Made by a program: the position numbers and the translations under genes. A model generated the notes under the pieces. It saw only the letters and a list, made by a program, of their open reading frames with translations. It made no database searches and was not told where the DNA came from. Positions 9,143 to 16,997 of a DNA stretch of 64,000 nt are shown piece after piece. Source of the stretch: Asticcacaulis excentricus (GTDB taxonomy: Bacteria > Pseudomonadota > Alphaproteobacteria > Caulobacterales > Caulobacteraceae); assembly GCF_003966695.1 (NCBI RefSeq), contig NZ_AP018827.1, forward strand, positions 2,212,501-2,276,500, given 5' to 3'. Positions within the stretch are counted from its first letter, which is position 1; the number at the start of each line of letters is the position of its first letter.

Positions 9143-9364
9143 TCAGAGCCCGACCAGAGCGGCCAGATCCTTGATGGTTTGCGCGGCGCGCAGTTGATCA
9201 CCGCTAACCACCGTATTGTAGTTGGCGTCGGCCATGGCCACAAAGGTGATAACGGCCAGGCTGTCCCAGTTGCCAAGCTCTGTCAGGGTTTCCGCACCCG
9301 TCAGACCCGCCGGGTCGATTTCGAGAATTTCCGCCACAGAGGCGATGAAGGCCTGATCGGTCAT
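9143..9364 (-). CDS. Stand-alone acyl carrier protein
   Basis: A 73-residue protein of the usual ACP length with four predicted helices. The phosphopantetheine attachment site is the Ser of GNWDSLA around residue 35. It differs from the housekeeping AcpP signature (DSLD/EL) and resembles dedicated ACPs found in polysaccharide or secondary-metabolite clusters. It is the first gene of the leftward operon acp-phyH-pseF and lies back-to-back with a KAS III-type gene. This arrangement strongly suggests that it carries the acyl intermediate acted on by the enclosed oxygenases and transferases. Confidence 0.85.
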   Translation of the reverse strand: MTDQAFIASVAEILEIDPAGLTGAETLTELGNWDSLAVITFVAMADANYNTVVSGDQLRAAQTIKDLAALVGL

Positions 9365-9554
9365 GAGTTTTTTCCCGCGCCGTAGATATTGAAAACCGTA
9401 GGCTTCGATCCTTGGGTGATCCGCTTAATATTCCCTTAAACGTGGCCCTGTTTGTGCGGGCCCCACAGGCGGCGCGCCCTGTCCCTTAACGCGATCTTAA
9501 CGCAAAGCAGCGGATGACAGGCGCAGTCCATAACACGGGATTCGGGAGCGTTTC
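9365..9554. promoter_or_regulatory. Divergent promoter region of the acyl/nonulosonate module
   Basis: 190 bp without coding potential separates the leftward acp operon from the rightward KAS III operon, so both promoters must lie here. Two similar TTCCCTTAA / GTCCCTTAA stretches are visible near 9430 and 9480. No confident -35/-10 pair or operator was recognised. CGGGAG just before 9555 serves as ribosome binding site for the KAS III gene. Confidence 0.5.
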
Positions 9555-10622
9555 ATGACCGAAGGCAGATTGCAGGGCGTGGCGGTGCGCGGCATCCGGG
9601 CCTGTGTTCCCAAGAGCGGACGGACGCTGGCCGAAGAGGGCCTGATCCCCGATGAGGCCGAGCGCGAACGCCTGATCAAATCCATCGGCGTGCGCTCACG
9701 ACGCATCGCCCCGGAAGGGGTGATGACCTCCGATCTGTGTCAGCGGGCCGCCGAAGGTTTGCTCGATCAGTTGGGCTGGGCGCGCGACAGCATTGACGTG
9801 CTGATCTTTGTCACCCAAAGCGCCGACTATGTGGCCCCAGCCACCGCCTGCGCGCTGCAACACCGGCTGGGTCTGGGCTCGTGTCTGGCCTTTGACGTCA
9901 ATCTGGGCTGTTCGGGCTATACCTACGGCCTGTGGATGGTGGCTTCGCTCCTGAAGACGCTGAGCATTGGCGGGCGTCCGGCGCGGGGTCTGCTGCTGGC
10001 CGGGGACGTCTCGACCTCGCGTCTGTTGAAAGATGATCGCGCCACCGTGCCGCTGTTTGGGGATGCGGGGACCGCCACGGCGCTGGAGGTGGATGCCTCT
10101 GCCCCGGAAATGACCGGCGTGTTTGGCACTGACGGTGCCGGGGCTCCGCACATCATGGTGGAGGCCGGGGGCATCAAACTGCCACTTCTGCCGCAGGACG
10201 GACCGCAGGACGAAGAGACGCAGGCCCGGCTTTACCGCGCCTCGCGCCTCTATCTCAATGGCCCCGAAGTCTTCACCTTCACGCTCAAAAACGTCCCGTC
10301 TCTGGTCAGCCAGATTCTCGCCGCCGCCGGCAGCACGGTCGAGGACATCGAGCATGTGGTCTTCCATCAGGCCAATGTCTTCATGCTGGAACACCTGCGC
10401 AAGAAGGCGGGCCTGCCGGCGGAGAAGGTGCCGATCGCCATGGAAACCTATGGAAACACCTCTTCGGCCTCCATCCCGCTGACCATTGCTGACCGCCTGT
10501 CCGATACCTTCGCCACCCCCACACCGGTTCTGCTGGTCGGTTTTGGGATCGGCTGGTCGTGGGCGGCCCTGAAGCTGCATCTGGGCCCCATGCCGCAGTG
10601 TGTGGTCGATGACTATGACTGA
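9555..10622 (+). CDS. Beta-ketoacyl-ACP synthase III-type enzyme
   Basis: A 355-residue thiolase-fold protein of the FabH/KAS III family. All three catalytic residues are in place: Cys in NLGCSGY (about residue 119), His in FHQAN (about 275) and Asn in YGNTSSAS (about 305). FabH itself condenses acetyl-CoA with malonyl-ACP; relatives in biosynthetic clusters use other starters or make C-C or ester bonds. The low similarity to FabH outside the motifs and the cluster position argue for a dedicated role. It is the first gene of a five-gene rightward operon and overlaps the start of the Rieske gene. It probably partners with the ACP at 9143-9364. Confidence 0.85.
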   Translation: MTEGRLQGVAVRGIRACVPKSGRTLAEEGLIPDEAERERLIKSIGVRSRRIAPEGVMTSDLCQRAAEGLLDQLGWARDSIDVLIFVTQSADYVAPATACALQHRLGLGSCLAFDVNLGCSGYTYGLWMVASLLKTLSIGGRPARGLLLAGDVSTSRLLKDDRATVPLFGDAGTATALEVDASAPEMTGVFGTDGAGAPHIMVEAGGIKLPLLPQDGPQDEETQARLYRASRLYLNGPEVFTFTLKNVPSLVSQILAAAGSTVEDIEHVVFHQANVFMLEHLRKKAGLPAEKVPIAMETYGNTSSASIPLTIADRLSDTFATPTPVLLVGFGIGWSWAALKLHLGPMPQCVVDDYD

Positions 10623-11772
10623 TGTAGCGCCACAGGACATGCCGCAGACGCATGAAACCTGGAGGCAAAGGCTGGGTCTGATCCCGGCGGATCATTATTA
10701 TCGCGAGGACGTCCTATCGGCTGAGATTGAGCGCGTGTTTGCGCGTAGCTGGCTGTGCGTCGGCTTCGTGCAGGATCTGGCTCAGCCCAATGATTTCCTC
10801 ACCTTTCAGGTCGGCCCCCACAGCATCGTCGTGCAAAACTGTGAGGGCGTTTTGCGGGCCTTTCGCAATGTCTGCTCGCACCGCTTTGCCCGCATCCAGT
10901 GTACGCGGTCGGGTAACCGGCCCCTGACCTGTCCCTATCATGGCTGGACCTACGATGCGGCGGGCCGTCCGGCGGGCATCCCGCTGAACCGGCAGAATTT
11001 TGAGTTTAACGACGCTGATAAGGACGCGCTGGCACTCAAAGCCTATGCGCTGGAAACCGTCGGGCATTTCGTCTTTGTGCGGATGAATGCCGAAGGGCCT
11101 GACCTCAAGACCTTTCTGGGCAGCTTTTATGATGACCTGGCCCACGTTTCCGAGGCCTGCCCGGACCGTTTTGAGCACGAAGTGCTCGACTGGTCGGTGA
11201 ACTGGAAGCTCGGCATGGACAATGCCGCCGAAGGCTATCACCTGCCGATGGTGCATTCGGGCAGTTTCAGCCTTATCCTGTCTACCGATCTGACGCTCAG
11301 CACCGATGCAGGCCATAGCCGCTATACCGGTAAGCTGCGCGACCGCTCACGTAAATGGTGGGACAATGTGGCGCGCGCCATAAAGCTTGAGCGCGGTGAT
11401 CTTTACCCGGAATATGCCAGCTTTCTGATCTTCCCCAACATCATCGTCACCTTCTCCTACGGCGCGTTTCTGACGTTTCAGACGTTTGAGCCGACCGGCA
11501 CGGACAGTCTGCGCCTGACGACGACGGGCTGGCTCGGCAAAAACAATGGCCGCGCTGCCCGCGACATGGTGGCCGACAGCCTGCGCGGTTTTACAAAACA
11601 GGTGCGTGACGAAGACCGCGACATCTGTCAGGTGACGCAGGCCGGGATGCGCGATGCGCCGCCGCAGCGGCCGCCGCTTCTGGGGGCCATGGAAGACCGT
11701 ATCGCTGAGTTTCAGCGTACCTATATGCGCCTGATGACGCCTCCCCCTCCTGCTGAAAGAGATATGCCGTGA
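10609..11772 (+). CDS. Rieske [2Fe-2S] ring-hydroxylating-type oxygenase, alpha subunit
   Basis: A protein of about 387 residues. The N-terminal Rieske domain has CSH followed 17-18 residues later by CPYHGW, giving the two Cys and two His ligands. The C-terminal catalytic domain has the mononuclear-iron region NWKLGMDNAAEGYHLPMVHSG (the H-x4-H type pair), typical of aromatic-ring hydroxylating dioxygenases and related monooxygenases. It needs a reductase and often a ferredoxin; neither is encoded nearby. ATG codons at 10609 and 10615 are both possible, each overlapping the KAS III stop. In this operon it probably oxidises an acyl or sugar intermediate rather than an aromatic compound, but this is inference. 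Confidence 0.82.
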   Translation: MTMTDVAPQDMPQTHETWRQRLGLIPADHYYREDVLSAEIERVFARSWLCVGFVQDLAQPNDFLTFQVGPHSIVVQNCEGVLRAFRNVCSHRFARIQCTRSGNRPLTCPYHGWTYDAAGRPAGIPLNRQNFEFNDADKDALALKAYALETVGHFVFVRMNAEGPDLKTFLGSFYDDLAHVSEACPDRFEHEVLDWSVNWKLGMDNAAEGYHLPMVHSGSFSLILSTDLTLSTDAGHSRYTGKLRDRSRKWWDNVARAIKLERGDLYPEYASFLIFPNIIVTFSYGAFLTFQTFEPTGTDSLRLTTTGWLGKNNGRAARDMVADSLRGFTKQVRDEDRDICQVTQAGMRDAPPQRPPLLGAMEDRIAEFQRTYMRLMTPPPPAERDMP

Positions 11773-12533
11773 CGACTTCATTTCATCCGATGGATATGAC
11801 GGGACGGACCGTTCTGGTCACCGGGGCGACCAGTGGCATAGGACAGGCGGCGGCCGTCTATCTGTCTAAGCTTGGGGCGCGCGTGGTGGCCAGTGGCCGC
11901 AACGCCGAACGGCTTGAGGAAACGCTTTCCCTGCTGGAAGGCGAAGGCCATGTCGGCAAGCTGTTCGATCTGGCCGACACCGCGGGTATCGTGCCCTGGC
12001 TGAAGGCCTTATGCGCCGAGGTCGGACCGTTGAACGGTATCGCCCATTGCGCCGGGATACAGGGCACCCTGCCCATACAGGCGGTGACGCCCACCTTTGC
12101 GCACGATGTGCTGATGCAGAATCTGGCGGCTTCGCTGATGCTGGCGCAGGGTTTCCGCCTCAAGGTGTGCCACACGCCGCAGGCTTCGCTGGTGTTTGTC
12201 TCGTCCTCAGCGGCGTTGAAAACCGCGCCGGGCAATGTGGTCTATGCCGCCTCAAAGGGCGGGCTGATCTCGGCCGTCAAGGGGCTGGGGGTCGAGCTGG
12301 TCCGCGACGGCATCCGCGTCAACGCCATTGCCCCGGCCATGGTCGAAACGCCGATGTCGGAGAATTTCAAGAACAAGGTCTCCGAAGAGAAGTTCCAGAA
12401 GATTATCGACATGCAGCCTCTGGGTCTGGGGCGACCTGAGGACGTGGCGGCGTCTATCGCCTTCCTTCTGGCCGATACCTCGCGCTGGATCACCGGCACG
12501 GTGCTGTGCGTTGATGGTGGCTTCACGGCCTGA
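11769..12533 (+). CDS. Short-chain dehydrogenase/reductase
   Basis: A 254-residue classical SDR. TGATSGIGQAAA near the N-terminus is the NAD(P)-binding TGxxxGxG motif. SSSAALKTAPGNVVYAASKGG contains the catalytic Ser and the YxxxK pair. It starts with GTG and overlaps the Rieske gene stop by 4 bp. In this operon it may reduce the 3-keto group created by the KAS III-type enzyme, in the manner of FabG, or oxidise a hydroxyl left by the oxygenases. The direction and substrate cannot be told from sequence. Confidence 0.85.
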   Translation: MTTSFHPMDMTGRTVLVTGATSGIGQAAAVYLSKLGARVVASGRNAERLEETLSLLEGEGHVGKLFDLADTAGIVPWLKALCAEVGPLNGIAHCAGIQGTLPIQAVTPTFAHDVLMQNLAASLMLAQGFRLKVCHTPQASLVFVSSSAALKTAPGNVVYAASKGGLISAVKGLGVELVRDGIRVNAIAPAMVETPMSENFKNKVSEEKFQKIIDMQPLGLGRPEDVAASIAFLLADTSRWITGTVLCVDGGFTA

Positions 12534-12551
12534 CCGGGGGAGGGGGCGCAC

Positions 12552-13538
12552 ATGCATCTGTGGGTGCGTACCGAAGCCTCAGCGCAGATTGGTCTGGGCC
12601 ACTTTATGCGCTGTTTCGCCGTGGCTGAGGCGGCGCGTCATCGCGGTATGGCCGTGACCTTTCTGCTCAACGAGTCCACGGAGGCCATTCGTTCGCGTCT
12701 GGCGCAGATCGGCGCGGGATGCCGACGACTGGAGACAGCGATCGGCAGCCCGCAAGATGCTGCGGCCATACGCGCCAGCGTGCCCACAGGCGAGCTGTTG
12801 CTGGTCGATTCCTACGCGGTGGGGGCTGACTTCTATACCGATCTGTATGCGGATTATCGGCTGGCTGTGTTTGATGATCTGGCGCAGGTGCGACCGCTGA
12901 ACGTGCATCTGGTGATCAATGCCGCCGCTTCGGCATCGCCAGAGATGTATGCCGAAATCGCCCCGGATGCGCAGCTCTGCCTGGGGCCGGACTATGCGCC
13001 CATCCGCCACGAATTCCGGCGCACCTACCCCACATCAGCCCGCGCGCACATCAGCGTTCTGTTTGGCGGATCGGACCCCAAAGGGTTTACCACCCTGTGC
13101 GCCGAGGCCCTGCTTGAGGTCGCGCCGCGCTATGATATCCGCCTGATCGTCGGCCCGGCCAATGGCGATGTCGATGCCCTGCGCCGCCTGTGTGCGGCCC
13201 ATGCGGCTTTGAAACTCTATCTGTCGCCTGACAATGTGGCCGAGGTGTTAAGCGGGGCGTCTCTGGTCGTCACGGCGGCCGGCGGTAGTGTCGGTGAGGT
13301 TGCCGCCATGGGTCTGCCCGCTCTGGTTATGGTGGTGGTCGATAATCAGGCCGCCTTGCTCAGCGCCTCGCCCTATCCGGTTCTGGATGCGCGCGACGGC
13401 TGGCCCGACGGTTTCAAAGACAAGGTAAAGACCCTTCTGTCTGATGTGCTCGGCCGTGTCTCTATGGCGGCCAAAGCTCACGCTCTGGTCGATGGGCGCG
13501 GCGCGGAACGTATAGTGGAGGCCATGACCCGTGTATGA
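12552..13538 (+). CDS. pseG: UDP-2,4-diacetamido-2,4,6-trideoxy-beta-L-altropyranose hydrolase
   Basis: A 328-residue GT-B-fold nucleotide-sugar hydrolase. PseG removes UDP from the bacillosamine-like altropyranose intermediate before condensation with phosphoenolpyruvate by PseI. The N-terminus RTEASAQIGLGHFMRCFAVA matches the PseG start pattern with its glycine-rich IGxGHxxRC motif. FGGSDPKG and the AAGGSVGEVAAMG stretch fit the C-terminal UDP-binding half. It shares an operon with KAS III, Rieske and SDR genes and overlaps the next gene by 8 bp. This is the firmest link between the acyl-chemistry genes and pseudaminate synthesis. Confidence 0.88.
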   Translation: MHLWVRTEASAQIGLGHFMRCFAVAEAARHRGMAVTFLLNESTEAIRSRLAQIGAGCRRLETAIGSPQDAAAIRASVPTGELLLVDSYAVGADFYTDLYADYRLAVFDDLAQVRPLNVHLVINAAASASPEMYAEIAPDAQLCLGPDYAPIRHEFRRTYPTSARAHISVLFGGSDPKGFTTLCAEALLEVAPRYDIRLIVGPANGDVDALRRLCAAHAALKLYLSPDNVAEVLSGASLVVTAAGGSVGEVAAMGLPALVMVVVDNQAALLSASPYPVLDARDGWPDGFKDKVKTLLSDVLGRVSMAAKAHALVDGRGAERIVEAMTRV

Positions 13539-14091
13539 GTTTTTAAGCTACAGGCCGGTGCAACCGGATGACGCCAAGCTGTTGCTGGATTGGCGTACAT
13601 CGGTGCGCATCACGCAATTCATGCTCACCGACGTGCCCTACGATATCGAGCGCCAGCGCGGCTGGATCGAACGCTGCGCCAGCCGTAACGACTATCATCA
13701 CCGCATCATCTGCATCGAAGGCCGCGATGTCGGCTATACCTCGATTACCGTAACCGACCCGGTGAATGGGATAGGCGAGGTGGGGGTCTATGTGGGCGAC
13801 GAAATCGTGCCACCCACCCTGTCGGCCTATAATTTTATAGGCACGCTGAACCACGCCTTCTGCACGCTGGGCCTGCATAAGCTGGTCAATCACATCGTCC
13901 ACTGGAACGACCGCGTGGTGCGGGCGCAGACCTTCAACGGCTATCGCCATGTTGGTGTGCTGAAAAATCACGTCCTAAAAAACGGGGTGCGCCACGACCT
14001 GCATATCTTTGAGCAGGAGGCGGCAGAATGGCGCACCTTCCGTAAAAAATTCCCCGACACCCGCGACTGGGACGGCAACGAGACAGAGTAG
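13531..14091 (+). CDS. GNAT acyltransferase, PseH-like
   Basis: A 186-residue GNAT-fold protein starting with GTG inside the end of pseG. The LLLDWRTSVRITQFM stretch resembles the FxWRN region of PseH, which acetylates the 4-amino group of the UDP-altrosamine intermediate. A C-terminal DWDGNETE tail is extra. The acyl-CoA loop expected in GNATs (Q/RxxGxG/A) is not obvious in the middle region, where GVYVGDEIVPPTLSAYNFIG occupies that place. A second GNAT at 50168-50755 looks more like ordinary PseH. This one may use an acyl-ACP or a larger acyl-CoA made by the adjacent enzymes; that is a hypothesis. Confidence 0.72.
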   Translation: MYEFLSYRPVQPDDAKLLLDWRTSVRITQFMLTDVPYDIERQRGWIERCASRNDYHHRIICIEGRDVGYTSITVTDPVNGIGEVGVYVGDEIVPPTLSAYNFIGTLNHAFCTLGLHKLVNHIVHWNDRVVRAQTFNGYRHVGVLKNHVLKNGVRHDLHIFEQEAAEWRTFRKKFPDTRDWDGNETE

Positions 14092-14105
14092 TCTTAGATC
14101 ATTAT

Positions 14106-14129
14106 GATTCCATCAGGAATCATACCGCT
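14106..14129. repeat. 24-bp mini-hairpin repeat, copy 1
   Basis: GATTCC-ATCA-GGAATC followed by ATACCGCT. It lies between two convergent genes and abuts the stop codon of the leftward lactonase gene. A copy at 21668-21691 has GATTTC-ATCA-GAAATC followed by the same ATACCGCT, so the single difference in each arm keeps the stem paired. Confidence 0.6.
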
Positions 14130-15038
14130 TTAGAGTTCAAGATTCAGACGATAAAGCCGGTTGGCATTGCCCGCGAACATGGCCTTGCGTTCGGCCTCGG
14201 AGACGTCACGGGTCACCGCGTCAAACGACTCCATTATGGTCCTGTAGTCCGAGAACAGCTTATCGGTCGGTACGTCAGAGGCGAACATCACGCGATCCGT
14301 GCCGAAGATGTCGATGACCGTCAGCACCAGAGGTCGGATGGACTCGGTTGTCCAGTGGCGATTGGCAAAGCCCATGCCGGAAATCTTCACCGAGACGTTC
14401 GGCTGGGCGGCTAGCGCCTTCAAGCCCGCTTCCCAGCGGCTCAGATAGCCCTCGCCGTCATTGACTGGCATACCTGCATGATTGAGCATGACGGGAATGT
14501 CGGGGTGCTTTGCCGCCAGAGCCGCCGCTGCCGCCATCTGGTTTTCGTAGATTTGCAGGTCGAAGGACAGGCCGTATTTGGCCAGCAGGGCATAACCGGC
14601 CTGCCATTGCGGGTCCTCCAGAAGGTTGGCGGGCGTATAGCTGAAATAGGGGTCGGGGTGCCAGTTGAGGATGTGGCGGATGCCGCGCACGGCGGAATGC
14701 TGCGTATGGGCTTCCAGCAGGGCTTCGACCTTCGGATCGTTCAGCCCGGCAAAGGCAACAATGGCGGTAGGCAGACCGGTCTGTTCGTGCAGTTTTTGCA
14801 GCCACTGCGTCTCGGCCAGGGCGTCGTCCGGATGTGCACCGGCGTCGATATGCACGGTGCCGCGGACGTCAAAGCCTGTGGCGTCGGTTTGATAATGTGA
14901 GGGGAGGTAGGTCGAAGCGATGGCCTCGGTGGAGCCATTGACGCCGGTATCGTCGAACGGCGCGCTCAGCCAGCCGTAGCGCAGATGGTCTAGGTCCCAC
15001 AGGTGAATATGGGCGTCGATGAAAGGCAGTTTGGTCAT
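14130..15038 (-). CDS. Amidohydrolase-family sugar lactonase (probable L-rhamnono-gamma-lactonase)
   Basis: A 302-residue amidohydrolase_2 (TIM-barrel metal hydrolase). The N-terminal FIDAHIHLWD has the HxH metal motif, VMLNHAGMP carries a later His and MFASDVPTD the catalytic Asp. Relatives hydrolyse L-fucono-, L-rhamnono- and similar lactones. With rhamnose dehydrogenase, rhamnonate dehydratase and the two later enzymes in the same block, the lactonase step (LRA2) of non-phosphorylating L-rhamnose catabolism is the best reading. It has a good GGAGG ribosome site, and 178 bp separates it from the next gene upstream on its strand. L-fuconolactone is the main alternative substrate. Confidence 0.82.
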   Translation of the reverse strand: MTKLPFIDAHIHLWDLDHLRYGWLSAPFDDTGVNGSTEAIASTYLPSHYQTDATGFDVRGTVHIDAGAHPDDALAETQWLQKLHEQTGLPTAIVAFAGLNDPKVEALLEAHTQHSAVRGIRHILNWHPDPYFSYTPANLLEDPQWQAGYALLAKYGLSFDLQIYENQMAAAAALAAKHPDIPVMLNHAGMPVNDGEGYLSRWEAGLKALAAQPNVSVKISGMGFANRHWTTESIRPLVLTVIDIFGTDRVMFASDVPTDKLFSDYRTIMESFDAVTRDVSEAERKAMFAGNANRLYRLNLEL

Positions 15039-15181
15039 GTTTCCTCCGAGCCAGCCGCTCTGGAGGTCTGCAAAGCCTCATCCGTCTGCGATACGCGGCT
15101 AACGTACTCAACTACGCTAGAGCATTCGTCGGCTAAGTCTTTTCGACTCACCATAGCGATTTTTGTGCTTTGTTATAAGAG

Positions 15182-15208
15182 AACGGCGGCCCCGTCAGGC
15201 GCCGCCGT
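15182..15208 (-). terminator. GC-rich hairpin after the ketodeoxy-rhamnonate dehydrogenase gene
   Basis: ACGGCGG and CCGCCGT form a stem just downstream (leftward) of the SDR stop, followed on the minus strand by TTCTCTTATAAC. A possible factor-independent or pausing terminator that separates the SDR-FAH pair from the lactonase gene. The T-run is poor. Confidence 0.4.
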
Positions 15209-15216
15209 CAGATCGT

Positions 15217-15963
15217 TTAGTAGGTCGTGCGGCCACCCGATGTATCGAACACCGAGGCGGTGGTGAAGGAGCACTCTTCCGAGGCCATGAAGCACACCAT
15301 GGCCGCCGATTCATCGACGATGCCCAGACGCCCCATCGGGATTTTCGAGCGCATATAATCGACCTGGCTTTGCGGCAGTTGCGCCAGAATGGGCGACTCG
15401 AAGGTGGCCGGGGTCAGGGCGTTGACGATGACGCCCTTGGTGGCCAGTTCCTTGCCCAGCGACTTGGTGAAGCCGATCACGCCGGCCTTGGAGGCCGAGT
15501 AGGCCGAGGCGTTCGGATTGCCTTCCTTGCCGGCGACCGAAGCGACATTAACGATGCGGCCATAGCCGTTTTCGAGCATGAAGGGGATGATCTCACGGTT
15601 GCAGTAGAACAGGCCGTTGAGATTGATGTCCATGACCTTCAGCCACGACTCGACCGGGAATTCCCACACCGGCACGGTCGCACCGGTAATGCCCGCCGAA
15701 GCGACCAGAATGTCGATCTTGCCCAGGATTTCCGCGGACTTTTTAGCGGCCGCAGAGACTTCCTCGAGCTTGGAGACATCGAGCGCCACAAAACCAGCCG
15801 CGCCGATTTCCGTAGCGGTGGTTTCCAGCAGTTCGGCGTTCAGGTCCCACAGGACGACCTTGCCGCCCTCAGAGATGATGCGTTGAGCGGCGGCCTTACC
15901 GAGACCCCCGGCGGCACCGGTGATGACGGCGCAGCGATCATTAAAACGTCCAGCGTAGGTCAT
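15217..15963 (-). CDS. SDR, probable 2-keto-3-deoxy-L-rhamnonate 4-dehydrogenase
   Basis: A 248-residue classical SDR with TGAAGGLGKAAA (cofactor site; Asp of VVLWDLNAE suggests NAD+ preference) and YSASKAG (YxxxK). Its start codon overlaps the stop of the upstream FAH-family gene, giving a coupled pair. In the diketo-hydrolase route known from Sphingomonas, an SDR (LRA5) oxidises 2-keto-3-deoxy-L-rhamnonate to the 2,4-diketo acid, which a FAH-family hydrolase (LRA6) then cleaves. The gene order here fits that pair exactly. The analogous L-fucose enzyme is very similar, so the exact sugar is inferred from the rhamnonate dehydratase. Confidence 0.8.
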   Translation of the reverse strand: MTYAGRFNDRCAVITGAAGGLGKAAAQRIISEGGKVVLWDLNAELLETTATEIGAAGFVALDVSKLEEVSAAAKKSAEILGKIDILVASAGITGATVPVWEFPVESWLKVMDINLNGLFYCNREIIPFMLENGYGRIVNVASVAGKEGNPNASAYSASKAGVIGFTKSLGKELATKGVIVNALTPATFESPILAQLPQSQVDYMRSKIPMGRLGIVDESAAMVCFMASEECSFTTASVFDTSGGRTTY

Positions 15964-16835
15964 TAGCCGATGATCTCCTGATGTTCGAGCGAGAAGGGCA
16001 CGACGGTCTGGCGCTGTTCGCCGAGGCCGGTGATGCCGAGGTGCATGGTGTCGCCCGCATTGAGGTAGATCGGGTTCGGCTTCTTGCCTTCGCCGACGCC
16101 CGGCGGCGTGCCGGTGATGACCAGATCGCCCGGTTGCAGGGTGATGAAGCGCGAAATGTAGCTGATGCAGTGGGCGACGTTGAAGATCAGGGTCTTCGTA
16201 TTGCCGGTCTGCATACGCTCGCCATTGACGTTGAGGAACATGTCGAGATTATGCACGTCGCCGATCTCTTCCGGCGTGACCAGCCACGGGCCGGTCGGGC
16301 AGAAGGTGTCGCAGCCCTTGCCCTTGACCCACTGCGTGCCGCGCTCCTTTTGGAAGGCGCGCTCGGAAATGTCGTTCACCAGCACGTAACCGGCGACGTG
16401 GCTGAGCGCGTCGGCTTCCTCGACATAGCGGCAGGTCTTGCCGATGATCAGGCCCAGTTCGACTTCCCAGTCCATCTTGGTCGCATCGCGCGGCTTCATC
16501 ACCTCGTCATTGGGGCCGGTGAGCGAGGTCACGGCCTTGGTGAAGAAAATGGGTTCCGGCGGCACGGGCAGGTTCGATTCGGCGGCGTGGTCGGCATAGT
16601 TGAGGCCCACCGCGATGATCTTACCGATCTTGTTGACCGGCACGCCATAACGGACGTCGCCTTCGACGACGGGCAGGGCCGAGACGTCGGTGGCCTTGAG
16701 GCCTTCCAGCTTCGACAGGCGCACCTCTTCGGGGGTGATGTCGGCCACGACCGACGACAGATCACGCAGCTTGCCGTCAGCGTCGATCACGCCGGGCTTT
16801 TCCTGACCCTTGGGGCCAAAACGAACGAGTTTCAT
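15963..16835 (-). CDS. FAH-family 2,4-diketo-3-deoxy-L-rhamnonate hydrolase
   Basis: A 290-residue protein starting MKLVRFGPKGQEKPG; the ATG at 16835 is preferred to an upstream in-frame ATG because AAGGAA lies just ahead of it. It has the fumarylacetoacetate-hydrolase fold signatures GLNYADHAAE, DWEVELGLIIGK (metal-binding Glu and Asp region) and LITGTPPGVGEG. Members with this start pattern cleave 2,4-diketo-3-deoxy sugar acids to pyruvate and L-lactate. It is paired with the SDR at 15217 and preceded by rhamnonate dehydratase, completing the pathway. Misannotation as ureidoglycolate lyase is common for this family. Confidence 0.82.
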   Translation of the reverse strand: MKLVRFGPKGQEKPGVIDADGKLRDLSSVVADITPEEVRLSKLEGLKATDVSALPVVEGDVRYGVPVNKIGKIIAVGLNYADHAAESNLPVPPEPIFFTKAVTSLTGPNDEVMKPRDATKMDWEVELGLIIGKTCRYVEEADALSHVAGYVLVNDISERAFQKERGTQWVKGKGCDTFCPTGPWLVTPEEIGDVHNLDMFLNVNGERMQTGNTKTLIFNVAHCISYISRFITLQPGDLVITGTPPGVGEGKKPNPIYLNAGDTMHLGITGLGEQRQTVVPFSLEHQEIIG

Positions 16836-16857
16836 GGGGAGGTTCCTTAAAAGTATT

Positions 16858-16992
16858 GGCCACGAAAAACACGAAAACACACGAAAAGCGACAAAGGTGC
16901 CTGCTTTTTTAGTCTCTTTGAGCGCCGGAGGCGCTCGAACCCTATGGAACCAGTGGCGTCACAGGAAAGTGGTTTTCGTGCTTTTCGTGGCT
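16858..16992. repeat. Long inverted repeat with CACGAAAA arms
   Basis: The 21-bp arms at 16858-16878 and 16972-16992 are inverted copies with two mismatches (cores CCACGAAAA and TTTTCGTGG). A perfect 7-bp hairpin GAGCGCC-GGA-GGCGCTC sits in the middle at 16920-16936. The whole element fills the gap between the rhamnonate dehydratase and FAH genes, so it would appear in their shared leftward transcript. No coding potential is seen. Confidence 0.7.
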
Positions 16993-16997
16993 AAAGA

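Noticed and set aside
15039-15181. Small gene between the lactonase and SDR genes
   Set aside because: Only short frames without ribosome sites; the stretch AGAGCATTCGTCGGCTAAG looks like part of a degenerate dyad repeat.
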